In this document: positions 36,815-45,801 of the stretch, one piece after another
Position numbering within the stretch: the stretch's first letter is position 1
How the letters are laid out: every line of letters starts with the position of its first letter
Origin: Rhodobacteraceae bacterium UBA6796
Lineage (GTDB): Bacteria > Pseudomonadota > Alphaproteobacteria > Rhodobacterales > Rhodobacteraceae
Assembly (NCBI GenBank): GCA_002452815.1
Contig: DKFM01000014.1
Span: 1 to 64,000 of the forward strand
Reading direction: 5' to 3'
DNA length: 64,000 nucleotides
Made by a program: the position numbers and the translations under genes
The notes under the pieces: model-generated
What the model saw: only the letters and a program-made list of their open reading frames with translations
What the model was told of the DNA's origin: nothing
Database searches by the model: none

Positions 36815-37009
36815 TTGATCTCGGGCGTTTTTTCGCGTCCCTCTCGCCCCCGGCGACGGAACACGCCCGTTCACGCGATTGATACAACAGGTGGCGGGGT
36901 TTCGCCAAGCGCAAGGCACGCCTATTTAATGCGGGAAGCATTTGGTATTTCATTGGAAATGCCGATGGTAACGGTGATGGCGGGCAACACGCCGCGATGT
37001 GACGGAGAA
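36815..37009. other. Intergenic region between rpmH and the sensor kinase
   Basis: This divergent region, with the rpmH promoter next to it, has no supported gene. In-frame Met codons upstream of the kinase (36929, 36959, 36965, 36977) keep its exact start open. No clear plus-strand promoter was recognised. Confidence 0.4.
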
Positions 37010-38413
37010 ATGGCGATCAACACGCTCTCGGGGCGATTTCTGATTCTGACGACGCTGTTCGTCGTGCTGGCAGAGGTGCTGATCCTTTTGCCGGGTTTGG
37101 CCAATTTCCGTGAAGATTACCTGCTGACGCGTCTGGAACGGGCCCAGATCGCCTCGTTGGCGCTGCTGACCACCGACCAGATGATCGAACCCGAGCTGGA
37201 GCAGGAACTGCTTGCCAATGCGGGGGTCTTCAACGTCGTTCTGCGCCGCGATGCGGTGCGCCAGCTGGTGCTGTCGTCGCCGATTCCGCAGCAGGTCGCA
37301 GCCAGCTACGACCTGCGGGAAACACCAGAGTGGCAATTGGTGCGCGATGCGCTGGCGTTGCTGGTCGATGCCGAAAATCATGTGATCCGGGTGATTGGCG
37401 ATCCGGTGCAGAAGGGCGGTCTGGTGATCGAGGTCACCATGGAAACCGGGCCGATGCGCGTGGCGATGATGGAATATGGCGTGCGGCTGCTGGCGCTGTC
37501 GGCGGCCGTGTCGGTGGTGACGGCGCTGTTGCTGTTTGCGCTGGTGCGGCGCCTGATGGTCGTGCCGATCAAGCGCGTCGTCGCGCATATGGCCGCCTAT
37601 GCCGAGGCGCCCGAGGATGGCCGCCGGATCATTGCCCCGACCGCGCGCGTGGCCGAACTGCGTGTGGCCGAAGAGGCGCTGGCCTCGATGCAGCGGCAAC
37701 TGACCGCCGCGTTGAAGCAGAAGGAACGTCTGGCGCAGCTGGGGCAGGCGGTGGCCAAAATCAGCCACGATCTGCGCAACATCCTGACCACGGCGCAGCT
37801 GTTCGCCGACCGGATGGAGGATTCGCAGGACCCGGCCGTGCAGCGCGCCGCGCCCAAGCTGATGAATTCGATCGGCCGGGCGGTCAACCTGTGCGAAACG
37901 ACGCTGACCTTCGGGCGCGCCGAAGAACCCCCGCCCACGCTGTCGCGGTTCATGCTGGCGGGGCTGGTGTCCGAGGTCGTCGAGGGCGAACAGCCCCCCG
38001 CCGATGCCGCCCAGATCGACTTCGTGATCGACGTGGCGCCGAATCTGGCGATCCGGGCGGACCGCGAACAGCTGTATCGTGTGCTCTCCAACCTGGTGCG
38101 CAACGCGCGTCAGGCGATCGAGACCACCGGCATTCCCGGCACCATCGAGATTGGCGCCGGCGAAGAGCCCGAGGGCTGGTGGATTCGGGTGCAGGATACC
38201 GGCCCGGGCCTGCCGCCCCGCGCGCGCGAACATCTGTTCCAGCCATTCTCGGGCGGTGTGAAGAAGGGCGGCACCGGGCTTGGGCTTGCGATTTCGGCCG
38301 AACTGGTGCGCGGTCATGGCGGGCGGCTGGATCTGGTGCGCACCGATGAAACCGGCACCGAATTCAAGCTGCACCTGCCTCAGGAACTGGCCCTGGACCC
38401 GGTCGCAGATTGA
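37010..38413 (+). CDS. Sensor histidine kinase
   Basis: The product from ATG 37010 (467 residues) has a first membrane helix right at the start, a periplasmic domain of roughly 120 residues, a second helix, a HAMP-like linker, a HisKA H-box (I-S-H-D-L-R-N-I-L-T-T) and a HATPase domain with N-L-V-R-N-A-R-Q-A, D-T-G-P-G-L and G-T-G-L-G-L-A-I. The signal is unknown. No response regulator is adjacent, so it is an orphan in this window. The start is uncertain; upstream ATGs add up to 27 residues. Confidence 0.85.
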   Translation: MAINTLSGRFLILTTLFVVLAEVLILLPGLANFREDYLLTRLERAQIASLALLTTDQMIEPELEQELLANAGVFNVVLRRDAVRQLVLSSPIPQQVAASYDLRETPEWQLVRDALALLVDAENHVIRVIGDPVQKGGLVIEVTMETGPMRVAMMEYGVRLLALSAAVSVVTALLLFALVRRLMVVPIKRVVAHMAAYAEAPEDGRRIIAPTARVAELRVAEEALASMQRQLTAALKQKERLAQLGQAVAKISHDLRNILTTAQLFADRMEDSQDPAVQRAAPKLMNSIGRAVNLCETTLTFGRAEEPPPTLSRFMLAGLVSEVVEGEQPPADAAQIDFVIDVAPNLAIRADREQLYRVLSNLVRNARQAIETTGIPGTIEIGAGEEPEGWWIRVQDTGPGLPPRAREHLFQPFSGGVKKGGTGLGLAISAELVRGHGGRLDLVRTDETGTEFKLHLPQELALDPVAD

Positions 38414-38488
38414 GCGACGGAAAGTTCGCGCTGCCGCGTGTCAGCAGTGTGAGCCGCGGCGATAGCGGCAGAAGTTCAGGAGAGAATC

Positions 38489-38977
38489 ATGTCTTTGCGT
38501 GCATGGGCCACCCCGTTGGTGATCGGCTCGTTTCTGGTGATGGCGGTGACCGGGGTGTTGATGTTCTTTCACCTCGAGATCGGGCTGATGAAAACGGTCC
38601 ATGAATGGGCGGGGCTGGCGATGGTTGCGGGCGGGGTGGCGCATGTTGTGCTTAACTGGCGTGCCTTTACGCTGTATTTCAAGCGGCCGGTGGCCAGCAC
38701 CATCATGGCGTTGGGCGCCATCGTCCTTGGCCTGTCGGCGGTGCTGTCGGGCGGTGAAGGCGGTGGCAATCCGATGGTCGCCGTGATGGGCGGGCTGGGG
38801 CAAAGCCGGATCGAGCAATTGGCCGTGCTGCGCGGCGAAGACTCGCAGGCGCTGAGCGCCCGTCTGCAACAGATGGGCTACACCGATGCGGCGCCGGATC
38901 AGACCGTGGCGGCCCTGTCGGGCGGCGACCGCGGGGCGCAGGGCGCTATCCTTTCCGCGATCTTCGCGCAGCAATAA
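38489..38977 (+). CDS. DUF4405-like membrane protein
   Basis: The 162-residue protein has three hydrophobic helices in its N-terminal 90 residues with His residues (near 28, 39 and 52) placed as in small cytochrome-b561-like or DUF4405 proteins, then a polar C-terminal half. Haem or quinone binding is possible but unproven. A CAGGAGAGA site precedes it. It follows the sensor kinase by 75 bases. Confidence 0.65.
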   Translation: MSLRAWATPLVIGSFLVMAVTGVLMFFHLEIGLMKTVHEWAGLAMVAGGVAHVVLNWRAFTLYFKRPVASTIMALGAIVLGLSAVLSGGEGGGNPMVAVMGGLGQSRIEQLAVLRGEDSQALSARLQQMGYTDAAPDQTVAALSGGDRGAQGAILSAIFAQQ

Positions 38978-38991
38978 GTCCGCAACAGGTT

Positions 38992-39020
38992 ACGGGGCGC
39001 GAAAATGCGCCCCGTGCATT
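38992..39020 (+). terminator. Terminator after the DUF4405-like gene
   Basis: ACGGGGCGC (38992-39000) pairs perfectly with GCGCCCCGT (39007-39015) around GAAAAT, followed by GCATTTTTCT. Confidence 0.8.
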
Positions 39021-39037
39021 TTTCTGTCATTTAGCCC

Positions 39038-39066
39038 TTGCAAACCCCCGGCGCGGTCGCTAAATC
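39038..39066 (+). promoter_or_regulatory. Promoter of the tRNA-Arg gene
   Basis: TTGCAA (39038-39043) lies exactly 17 bases before TAAATC (39061-39066). The expected start point falls a few bases before the tRNA 5' end at 39079, so the precursor leader is very short. Confidence 0.6.
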
Positions 39067-39078
39067 CGCCCTCACAGT

Positions 39079-39155
39079 GGACCCGTAGCTCAGCTGGATA
39101 GAGCATCAGACTACGAATCTGAGGGTCGGGCGTTCGAATCGCTCCGGGTCCGCCA
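39079..39155 (+). tRNA. tRNA-Arg (anticodon ACG)
   Basis: The 77-base sequence folds as a cloverleaf. The acceptor stem is GGACCCG/CGGGTCC, the D stem GCTC/GAGC, the anticodon stem TCAGA/TCTGA with loop CTACGAA, and the T stem GGGCG/CGCTC with loop TTCGAAT. CCA is encoded. Anticodon ACG, whose A34 is normally deaminated to inosine by TadA, reads CGU, CGC and CGA. Confidence 0.95.
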
Positions 39156-39354
39156 TTTCTCCATCTCTTCGCGAATGGCTAAGCGCTACGCCGAATTTGT
39201 TGGCGAATTCATGGGCTTGCCCTCGTCGGCCGGACATTGCCCCGACACGGGTTTCTGCGACTGCAGCCTGCTTTCACCAACTCGTCGCATGACCGTCACA
39301 AAACCGTAGTGCGGGCTTGGCACAGAGCGCTCAGGCAACAGCGAGGAGCCCGCC

Positions 39355-40173
39355 ATGCCCGACCGCAGCCATCGCTCGGCGCAACCGCGTCCCGGACCCC
39401 GCCGACATCTGCGCAGCCTGTTCGTGTCAGACCTGCATCTTGGCGCGAGGGGCAGCAAGGCCGGGGCCTTCCTGACATTCCTGCAAGGCGTCGAGGCCGA
39501 TGCGATCTTTCTGGTCGGCGACATCCTCGACATCTGGCACTGCGGCAAGGTGCATTGGAGCGAAACTCACGATGCAATCCTGCAAGAACTGCGCGACCGG
39601 CAGGCGGCAGGCACCCGGGTCGTCTATCTGCCGGGGAATCACGATGTGGCCCTGAAAGCGCAATATGGCAGCGATTTCGACGGGTTCGAACTGTGCGAAA
39701 GCCTGACGCATGAGGCCGCCGATGGCACCCGCTATCTGGTGCTGCATGGCGATCAATGCGACGCGCGGATCTTTCGCTGGCATCTGATGACGCGGATCGG
39801 CAGCCGTGTCGATGGCTGGCTGCGCGCCCTGGACGCCTGGTTGCGCCGACAGCTGAACTCGACCGCCGAGCGCGGGGTGATCGAACTGGCACTCTCGGGG
39901 GTGAATTCGCTGATGCTCGCCGGGAACAGGTTCGAGGAACGTCTGGCTGAGATGGCGCGCGCGGGGGGCCATGACGGCGTGATCTGCGGACATTTTCACA
40001 AGGCCGCGCTGCATCTGCGCGACGGCATCACCTATGCCAATTGCGGTGACTGGATCGACAGTCTGACCGCGCTGGCCGAAACGGCCGACGGTGCATTGCA
40101 ACTGATGCAATGGGATGGGCTGGCATATGCCGCACCGCAGGATGCGGCGCAGGCGATCGGAGTTTCGTCATGA
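39355..40173 (+). CDS. Calcineurin-like metallophosphoesterase, LpxH-related
   Basis: The 272-residue protein has the metal-binding motifs D-L-H (near 26), G-D-I-L-D-I-W, G-N-H-D (near 95), H-G-D-Q and G-H-F-H. The layout resembles UDP-2,3-diacylglucosamine hydrolases of lipid A synthesis. Its location at the head of two glycosyltransferases, coupled by ATGA, suggests a phosphatase step on a lipid or nucleotide-sugar intermediate instead of, or in addition to, lipid A. Confidence 0.75.
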   Translation: MPDRSHRSAQPRPGPRRHLRSLFVSDLHLGARGSKAGAFLTFLQGVEADAIFLVGDILDIWHCGKVHWSETHDAILQELRDRQAAGTRVVYLPGNHDVALKAQYGSDFDGFELCESLTHEAADGTRYLVLHGDQCDARIFRWHLMTRIGSRVDGWLRALDAWLRRQLNSTAERGVIELALSGVNSLMLAGNRFEERLAEMARAGGHDGVICGHFHKAALHLRDGITYANCGDWIDSLTALAETADGALQLMQWDGLAYAAPQDAAQAIGVSS

Positions 40174-41327
40174 CTGCAGTTCTGATGGGGGTGCTGGCGC
40201 TGGTGGTGCTGGGCACGCTGGCTTTGCATCTGGGATCGGCCGCGCTGACCGCGTGGCGCTATCTGCGGCCCGCGCCGCCCACCGGGGGCTATCCGGGGCG
40301 GCCTTTCGTCAGCCTGGTCCGCCCGGTCTGCGGGCTTGACCGCTACGATGCCGAGACGCTGGAAAGCAGCTTTGCGCTGGATTACCCGGAGTACGAAATC
40401 CTGTTTTGTGCGGCGCGCGAAAGCGACCCTGCCGTGGCCCTGGTGCGCGACCTGATTGCCCGCCACCCCGAGGCCCGGGCACAGTTGCTGATCGGGGAAG
40501 AGCGCATCAGTTCCAACCCCAAGCTCAACAATCTGGCCAAGGGCTGGGCCGCGGCGCGGGCCGACTGGATCGTGCTGGCCGATTCGAACCTGCTACTGCC
40601 AGCGGATTACCTGGATCAGCTGTTTGCCGTCTGGCGCCCCGACACCGGGTTGGTCACCAGCCCCCCTGCCGGGATCCGGGGGCAGGGGCTGTGGGGGGCG
40701 GTGGAATGCGCCTTCCTGAACAGTTTTCAGGCGCGCTGGCAACTGGCGGCCGATCAGGTCGGGCTTGGGTTTGCACAGGGCAAGACGCTGATGTGGCCGC
40801 GTGACGTGCTTGATCGTGCCGGGGGGCTGGCGGCCCTTGGTCACGACCTGGCCGAAGATGTGGCCTCGACCAAGGTGGTGCGCGCGCAGGGGCTGCGGGT
40901 GCGTCTGGCGCGCCGGGCCTTCGCGCAGCCGATCGGGCCGCGCCGTCTGGCTGATGTCTGGGGCCGGCAGCTGCGTTGGGCGCGGGTGCGGCGGGATGGC
41001 TTCGTGGGGCTGTTTGTGCTGGAGATCCTGCTCGGGCCGGTGCCGCCGGTTCTGGCCATGCTGGCGCTAGGCTGGGGGGCCTGGGTGCCGCCACTGCTGA
41101 TGCTGTGGTATGGTGCGGAAATCGCGCTGGCCCGGCTGGCGGGGTGGCCGTGCGGGCCGCGTGACTGCGCTGCGATGGTGCTGCGCGATCTGGCGCTGCC
41201 GGTGCTGTGGCTGGCCACCTGGGCGCGGCGTGGCTTCGACTGGCGCGGCACCGCGATGCTGCCCGTCGCCGAGGCGGAGGCTGCGCATCCCCTGCGCCCG
41301 GGCACTTCTGTGGGGGCGGCCGAATGA
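40170..41327 (+). CDS. GT21-type ceramide/lipid glycosyltransferase
   Basis: The 385-residue membrane protein has an N-terminal helix, a GT-A domain with P-V-C-G-L-D, D-S-N (near 152) and the product-site Q-L-R-W-A-R motif (the family's QxxRW), and two to three C-terminal helices. This matches bacterial homologues of glucosylceramide synthase, which transfer sugars to ceramide or diacylglycerol; hopanoid HpnI is a related alternative. It overlaps both neighbours by ATGA. Confidence 0.75.
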   Translation: MTAVLMGVLALVVLGTLALHLGSAALTAWRYLRPAPPTGGYPGRPFVSLVRPVCGLDRYDAETLESSFALDYPEYEILFCAARESDPAVALVRDLIARHPEARAQLLIGEERISSNPKLNNLAKGWAAARADWIVLADSNLLLPADYLDQLFAVWRPDTGLVTSPPAGIRGQGLWGAVECAFLNSFQARWQLAADQVGLGFAQGKTLMWPRDVLDRAGGLAALGHDLAEDVASTKVVRAQGLRVRLARRAFAQPIGPRRLADVWGRQLRWARVRRDGFVGLFVLEILLGPVPPVLAMLALGWGAWVPPLLMLWYGAEIALARLAGWPCGPRDCAAMVLRDLALPVLWLATWARRGFDWRGTAMLPVAEAEAAHPLRPGTSVGAAE

Positions 41328-42097
41328 CGATGCCGGGCGAGATGCGCGCGGATCTGCCCCGCCGTGTCAGTTGCGTGATTCCGGCTTACAACGAGGCGCC
41401 GCGGATTGCGCGGGTGCTGGCGGCGGTGCTGGGACATCCGCTGGTGGATGAGGTGATCGTCGTCGATGACGGCTCGCACGATGGCACTGCCGAGGTGGTG
41501 GCGGGTATCGGTGGCGCGCGGCTGATCCGTCTGACGCAGAATGGCGGCAAGACCGCCGCCGTGGCCGAGGGCGTGGCGGCGGCCCGCCACGATCTGGTGA
41601 TGCTGCTCGACAGTGACCTTCTGGGCCTGGATGCGCATCATCTGAGCGCGCTGATCGCGCCGGTTCTGGAGGGCGCGGCGGATGTCTCGATCAGCCTGCG
41701 CCGCAATGCCCCGTTGCCGTGGCGGCTGATCGGGCTGGACTATATTTCGGGCGAAAGGGTGCTGTCGCGTCAGCATCTGGGGGACTTGGCCGCGTTGCGC
41801 AACCTGCCCCGCTTCGGGCTGGAAGTGCATATGAACCGGTTCTGGATCGCCCGGCGTCTGCGTGTCGCCGTGGTGTGCTGGCCCGAGGTCGAAAGCCCGT
41901 TCAAGTCGGCCAAGCATGGTGCCTGGCAGGGGCTTTGGGCGGATCTGCGCATGCTGCGCGACATGTTTCGTACCGTGCCCCTGCATCGGGCGACCGCACA
42001 GATCTGGGCGCTGCGCCGCCAGCGGGTCAAACCTGTGCCGGAGCTTCGGGACGGACGGAAAATTCCCACGCAAACCGTGCCGGGCGCGGTGAAGTAG
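41324..42097 (+). CDS. Family 2 glycosyltransferase
   Basis: The 257-residue protein has the GT2 start V-I-P-A-Y-N-E near residue 16, V-V-D-D-G-S-H-D-G-T near 43, the G-K-T-A-A-V element and D-S-D (near 92). It lacks membrane helices typical of polymerases, so it may add a second sugar to the lipid made by the previous gene. The ATG at 41324 overlaps the upstream stop. Confidence 0.75.
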   Translation: MTMPGEMRADLPRRVSCVIPAYNEAPRIARVLAAVLGHPLVDEVIVVDDGSHDGTAEVVAGIGGARLIRLTQNGGKTAAVAEGVAAARHDLVMLLDSDLLGLDAHHLSALIAPVLEGAADVSISLRRNAPLPWRLIGLDYISGERVLSRQHLGDLAALRNLPRFGLEVHMNRFWIARRLRVAVVCWPEVESPFKSAKHGAWQGLWADLRMLRDMFRTVPLHRATAQIWALRRQRVKPVPELRDGRKIPTQTVPGAVK

Positions 42098-42181
42098 CGG
42101 CGCCTGTCCCCGCAGCTGCAATCCGCCCCGGCCAGCAAGTGTTGCGGCGGGCACCCCGTCCGGCAGGCCTGGCCGACAATG

Positions 42182-42211
42182 AAAAACCCGCGCCCGGAAA
42201 CCGGACGCGGG
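42182..42211 (-). terminator. Terminator of the crotonyl-CoA carboxylase/reductase gene
   Basis: On the minus strand CCCGCG-T-CCGG pairs with CCGG-G-CGCGGG around TTT, followed by TTTTT. It lies 23 bases after the ccr stop and also ends near the convergent glycosyltransferase gene. Confidence 0.75.
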
Positions 42212-42233
42212 TGCTCACTGAAAGGCCGGGCGC

Positions 42234-43526
42234 TCAGGCCTTGGGGCTGGCCTCCAGCGCATCTTCGAAGGTGCGCAGACCGGTGCGCGGGGCCTGCACC
42301 AGCACGGCCATGTTGCCGGGCTTATGCTCGTTGCGCAGCATCTTGGTGTGTGCTTTCGGAATTTCCGCCCAGGGGAAGACTTCCGACATGCAGGGGTCGA
42401 TGCGACGCTCGATCATCAGCTTGTTGGCGGCCGAGGCTTGCTTGAGGTGCGCGAAGTGCGAACCTTGCAGACGCTTCTGGTGCATCCACATGTAGCGCAC
42501 GTCGAAGGTGCAGTTGAAGCCCGAGGTGCCGGCGCAGATCACGACCATGCCGCCCTTCTTCACCACCAGCGAGCTGACCGGGAAGGTCGCTTCGCCCGGG
42601 TGTTCGAAGACCATGTCGACGTTCACGCCCTTGCCGGTGATGTCCCAGATCGCCTTGCCGAACTTGCGCGCCTCTTTCAGCCAGGTGTTGTACTCTTCCG
42701 AGTTCACCTTGGGCAGCTGCCCCCAGCACTTGAAGTCCTTGCGGTTGATCACGCCCTTGGCGCCGAGGCTCATCACGAATTCGCGCTTGTCCTCGTCCGA
42801 GATCACGCCGATGGCATTCGCGCCGGCCGCGTTGATCAGCTGGATCGCGAAGGAGCCGAGGCCGCCCGAAGCGCCCCAGACCAGCACGTTCTGGCCGGGT
42901 TTGAGGTCATGCGGCTCGTGGCCGAACAGCATCCGGTAGGCGGTCGCCAGCGTCAGCGTGTAGCAGGCGGCCTCTTCCCAGGTCAGGTGCTTGGGACGCG
43001 GCATCAGCTGCTGGGCCTGCACGCGCGTGAATTGCGAGAACGAGCCGTCGTTGGTCTCGTAGCCCCAGATCCGCTGGCTGGGCGAGAACATCGGGTCGCC
43101 GCCGTTGCATTCCTCGTCGTCGCCGTCGTCCTGGTTGCAGTGGATCACCACCTCGTCGCCCACTTTCCAGCGGGTGACCTTGTCGCCGACTTTCCAGACG
43201 ATGCCCGAGGCATCCGAACCGGCGATGTGATAGGGCTGCTTGTGGCCGTCGAAGGGCGAGATCGGCACGCCCAGACCGGCCCAGATGCCGTTGTAGTTCA
43301 CGCCGGCGGCCATCACGAGGACCAGCACTTCGTGGCTGTCGATTTCCCAGGTGGGCACCACCTCGACCTGGAAGGATTGCTCGGGCTCGCCATGACGTTC
43401 GCGGCGGATCGCCCACGCATACATGTTCTTCGGCACATAGCCCAAGGGCGGCATCTCGCCGATTTCATAGAGGTCTTTTTCCGGCGCTTCATAGGGCGCG
43501 ATATTGGTGTTCACGTCGAGGGCCAT
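42234..43526 (-). CDS. ccrA: Crotonyl-CoA carboxylase/reductase
   Basis: The 430-residue medium-chain dehydrogenase-like enzyme reductively carboxylates crotonyl-CoA to ethylmalonyl-CoA with NADPH and CO2, the key step of the ethylmalonyl-CoA pathway. Visible marks are G-V-N-Y-N-G-I-W, the nucleotide-binding V-W-G-A-S-G-G-L-G-S-F-A and F-E-H-P-G-E. The second of two nearby ATGs (43526) is chosen, since AGGAG is six bases upstream of it and abuts the first. ecm diverges from it. Confidence 0.95.
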   Translation of the reverse strand: MALDVNTNIAPYEAPEKDLYEIGEMPPLGYVPKNMYAWAIRRERHGEPEQSFQVEVVPTWEIDSHEVLVLVMAAGVNYNGIWAGLGVPISPFDGHKQPYHIAGSDASGIVWKVGDKVTRWKVGDEVVIHCNQDDGDDEECNGGDPMFSPSQRIWGYETNDGSFSQFTRVQAQQLMPRPKHLTWEEAACYTLTLATAYRMLFGHEPHDLKPGQNVLVWGASGGLGSFAIQLINAAGANAIGVISDEDKREFVMSLGAKGVINRKDFKCWGQLPKVNSEEYNTWLKEARKFGKAIWDITGKGVNVDMVFEHPGEATFPVSSLVVKKGGMVVICAGTSGFNCTFDVRYMWMHQKRLQGSHFAHLKQASAANKLMIERRIDPCMSEVFPWAEIPKAHTKMLRNEHKPGNMAVLVQAPRTGLRTFEDALEASPKA

Positions 43527-43580
43527 GAGCATCTCCTGTTAGCGTCGCCGCGCCGCAGAATCGGGCGAGGATCGGAAACC

Positions 43581-43609
43581 GAGATACTTCCGCCTGCGCA
43601 ACAATGCAA
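43581..43609 (-). promoter_or_regulatory. Candidate ccr promoter
   Basis: On the minus strand TTGCAT (43609-43604) is followed after 17 bases by TATCTC (43586-43581), 55 bases before the ccr ATG. The -35 region contains repeated TTGC-like half sites, which could belong to a regulator. Confidence 0.45.
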
Positions 43610-43734
43610 TGCCTGACGTTACGATTTTGTAATTTTCTGTCTCGTTCGATTTTGGGCTGTGCTAGCTCTACCCTGTATTTGCTTGGAAAGCTGCAGCGTG
43701 GCAAAATGCGGCGCCCGTGCCGCAGCGCGGCGAA

Positions 43735-43764
43735 TTGACAGGGACATATTCTTTCGCATATCAG
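43735..43764 (+). promoter_or_regulatory. Candidate ecm promoter
   Basis: TTGACA (43735-43740) is followed after 18 bases by TATCAG (43759-43764), about 55 bases before the ecm ATG. An inverted repeat CCGCAA/TTGCGG (43773-43789) lies just downstream and could be an operator. Confidence 0.5.
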
Positions 43765-43819
43765 GGCGTAACCCGCAATTTTGTTGCGGAATTAGATTCG
43801 ACCGGGACCGGAGGCCAGC

Positions 43820-45793
43820 ATGACCGAGATGACCAAACCCGCCAAGGACAAGCCGTGGCTGTTTCGCACCTATGCGGGCCATTCGACCGCCGAAAAGTCG
43901 AATGAACTCTATCGCACGAACCTGTCCAAGGGGCAGACCGGCCTGTCGGTGGCCTTCGATCTGCCGACCCAGACCGGCTATGACAGCGATCATGTCCTGT
44001 CGCGCGGCGAGGTCGGCAAGGTCGGCGTGCCGGTCTGCCATCTGGGCGACATGCGCGCGCTGTTCGATCAGATTCCGCTGGAACAGATGAACACCTCGAT
44101 GACAATCAACGCGACCGCGCCCTGGCTGCTGTCGCTCTATATCGCCGTGGCCGAGGAGCAGGGCGCCGATGTCTCGAAACTGCAGGGCACGGTGCAGAAC
44201 GATCTGGTGAAGGAATATCTGTCGCGCGGCACCTATATCTGCCCGCCGAAGCCCAGCCTGGCGATGATCACCGATGTCGCCGCCTATACCGCGCAACATC
44301 TGCCGAAATGGAACCCGATGAACGTGTGTTCCTACCACCTGCAGGAAGCGGGCGCCACGCCCGAGCAGGAGCTGGCCTTCGCGCTGGCCACCGGCATAGC
44401 GGTGCTGGATGATCTGAAAAACAAGGTCCCGGCCGCGGGCTTCCCGGCGATGGTGGGACGGATTTCCTTCTTCGTGAACGCAGGCATCCGTTTCGTCACC
44501 GAAATGTGCAAGATGCGCGCCTTCACCGAGCTGTGGGACGAGATCTGCCGCGAACGTTACGGCATCGAGGAAGAGAAATACCGCCGCTTCCGCTATGGCG
44601 TGCAGGTCAACAGCCTGGGCCTGACCGAACAGCAGCCTGAAAACAACGTCTACCGCATCCTGATCGAGATGCTGGCCGTGACCCTGTCGAAAAACGCCCG
44701 TGCCCGCGCGGTGCAGCTGCCCGCCTGGAACGAGGCGCTCGGCCTGCCGCGTCCCTGGGATCAGCAGTGGTCGCTGCGTATGCAGCAGATCATGGCCTAT
44801 GAAACCGACCTGCTGGAATATGCCGACCTGTTCGACGGCAACCCCGCCGTGACCGCCAAGGTCGAGGAACTGAAAGCTGGCGCGCGCGCCGAGCTGGAAA
44901 CCCTCGATGCGATGGGGGGCGCGATTGCCGCAATCGACTACATGAAAGGCCGTCTGGTCGAAAGCAACGCCGAGCGGATCAACCGCATCGAAGCCAACGA
45001 AACCATCGTCGTGGGCGTGAACCGCTGGCAGCAGGGCGAGCCCAGCCCGCTGACCGCAGGCGATGGCGGCATCATGGTCGTCGATCCGGGCGTCGAGGCC
45101 GATCAGGTCGCGCGGCTGCAGGCCTGGCGCGGCGCGCGCGATGCGGCGGCCGTTGCTGCAGCGCTCGATCAGCTGAAGTCCGATGCGAAAGCGGGCAAGA
45201 ACATCATGCCCGCCTCGATCGCCGCCGCGAAGGCCGGGGTCACCACCGGCGAATGGGCCGGCGTGATGCGGGCCGTGCATGGCGAATACCGCGGTCCGAC
45301 CGGCGTGTCGCGCAGCCCCTCGAACAAGACCGAAGGTCTGGACGACATCCGCGCGGCCGTCGATGCGGTCAGCACGCAGCTGGGCCGCCGCCTGAAATTC
45401 CTGGTCGGCAAGCCGGGCCTTGACGGCCATTCGAACGGCGCGGAACAAATCGCCTTCCGCGCCCGCGATTGCGGCATGGACATCACCTATGACGGCATCC
45501 GCCTGACGCCCGAACAGATCGTCGCCAAGGCGATCGAGGACGAGGCGCATGTGGTGGGCCTGTCGATCCTGTCGGGCAGCCACATTCCGCTGATCGAAGA
45601 GCTGATGGAGCGGATGCGCGCCGCAGGGCTCGATCATGTGCCGGTCGTCGTGGGCGGCATCATCCCCGACGAGGACGCGGTGAAACTGCGTGGGTTCGGC
45701 GTGGCGCGGGTTTACACGCCCAAGGATTTCGAACTCAACCGGATCATGATGGATATCGTGGCGCTCGCCACCCCGGCCTCGGCGGCGGCCTGA
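43820..45793 (+). CDS. ecm: Ethylmalonyl-CoA mutase
   Basis: The 657-residue protein is of the methylmalonyl-CoA-mutase family, with an N-terminal substrate barrel (R-T-Y-A-G-H-S near 16, T-M-T-I-N-A-T near 93) and a C-terminal cobalamin domain with D-G-H-S-N-G and S-I-L-S-G-S-H. Pairing with ccr and the single-chain layout favour ethylmalonyl-CoA mutase over methylmalonyl-CoA mutase. It converts (2R)-ethylmalonyl-CoA to (2S)-methylsuccinyl-CoA for acetyl-CoA assimilation. Confidence 0.9.
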   Translation: MTEMTKPAKDKPWLFRTYAGHSTAEKSNELYRTNLSKGQTGLSVAFDLPTQTGYDSDHVLSRGEVGKVGVPVCHLGDMRALFDQIPLEQMNTSMTINATAPWLLSLYIAVAEEQGADVSKLQGTVQNDLVKEYLSRGTYICPPKPSLAMITDVAAYTAQHLPKWNPMNVCSYHLQEAGATPEQELAFALATGIAVLDDLKNKVPAAGFPAMVGRISFFVNAGIRFVTEMCKMRAFTELWDEICRERYGIEEEKYRRFRYGVQVNSLGLTEQQPENNVYRILIEMLAVTLSKNARARAVQLPAWNEALGLPRPWDQQWSLRMQQIMAYETDLLEYADLFDGNPAVTAKVEELKAGARAELETLDAMGGAIAAIDYMKGRLVESNAERINRIEANETIVVGVNRWQQGEPSPLTAGDGGIMVVDPGVEADQVARLQAWRGARDAAAVAAALDQLKSDAKAGKNIMPASIAAAKAGVTTGEWAGVMRAVHGEYRGPTGVSRSPSNKTEGLDDIRAAVDAVSTQLGRRLKFLVGKPGLDGHSNGAEQIAFRARDCGMDITYDGIRLTPEQIVAKAIEDEAHVVGLSILSGSHIPLIEELMERMRAAGLDHVPVVVGGIIPDEDAVKLRGFGVARVYTPKDFELNRIMMDIVALATPASAAA

Positions 45794-45801
45794 TCTCGGC
45801 G

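Noticed and set aside
39079..39354. Integration site or island at the tRNA-Arg gene
   Set aside because: No integrase, direct repeat of the tRNA end or composition shift is seen in the following 200 bases.
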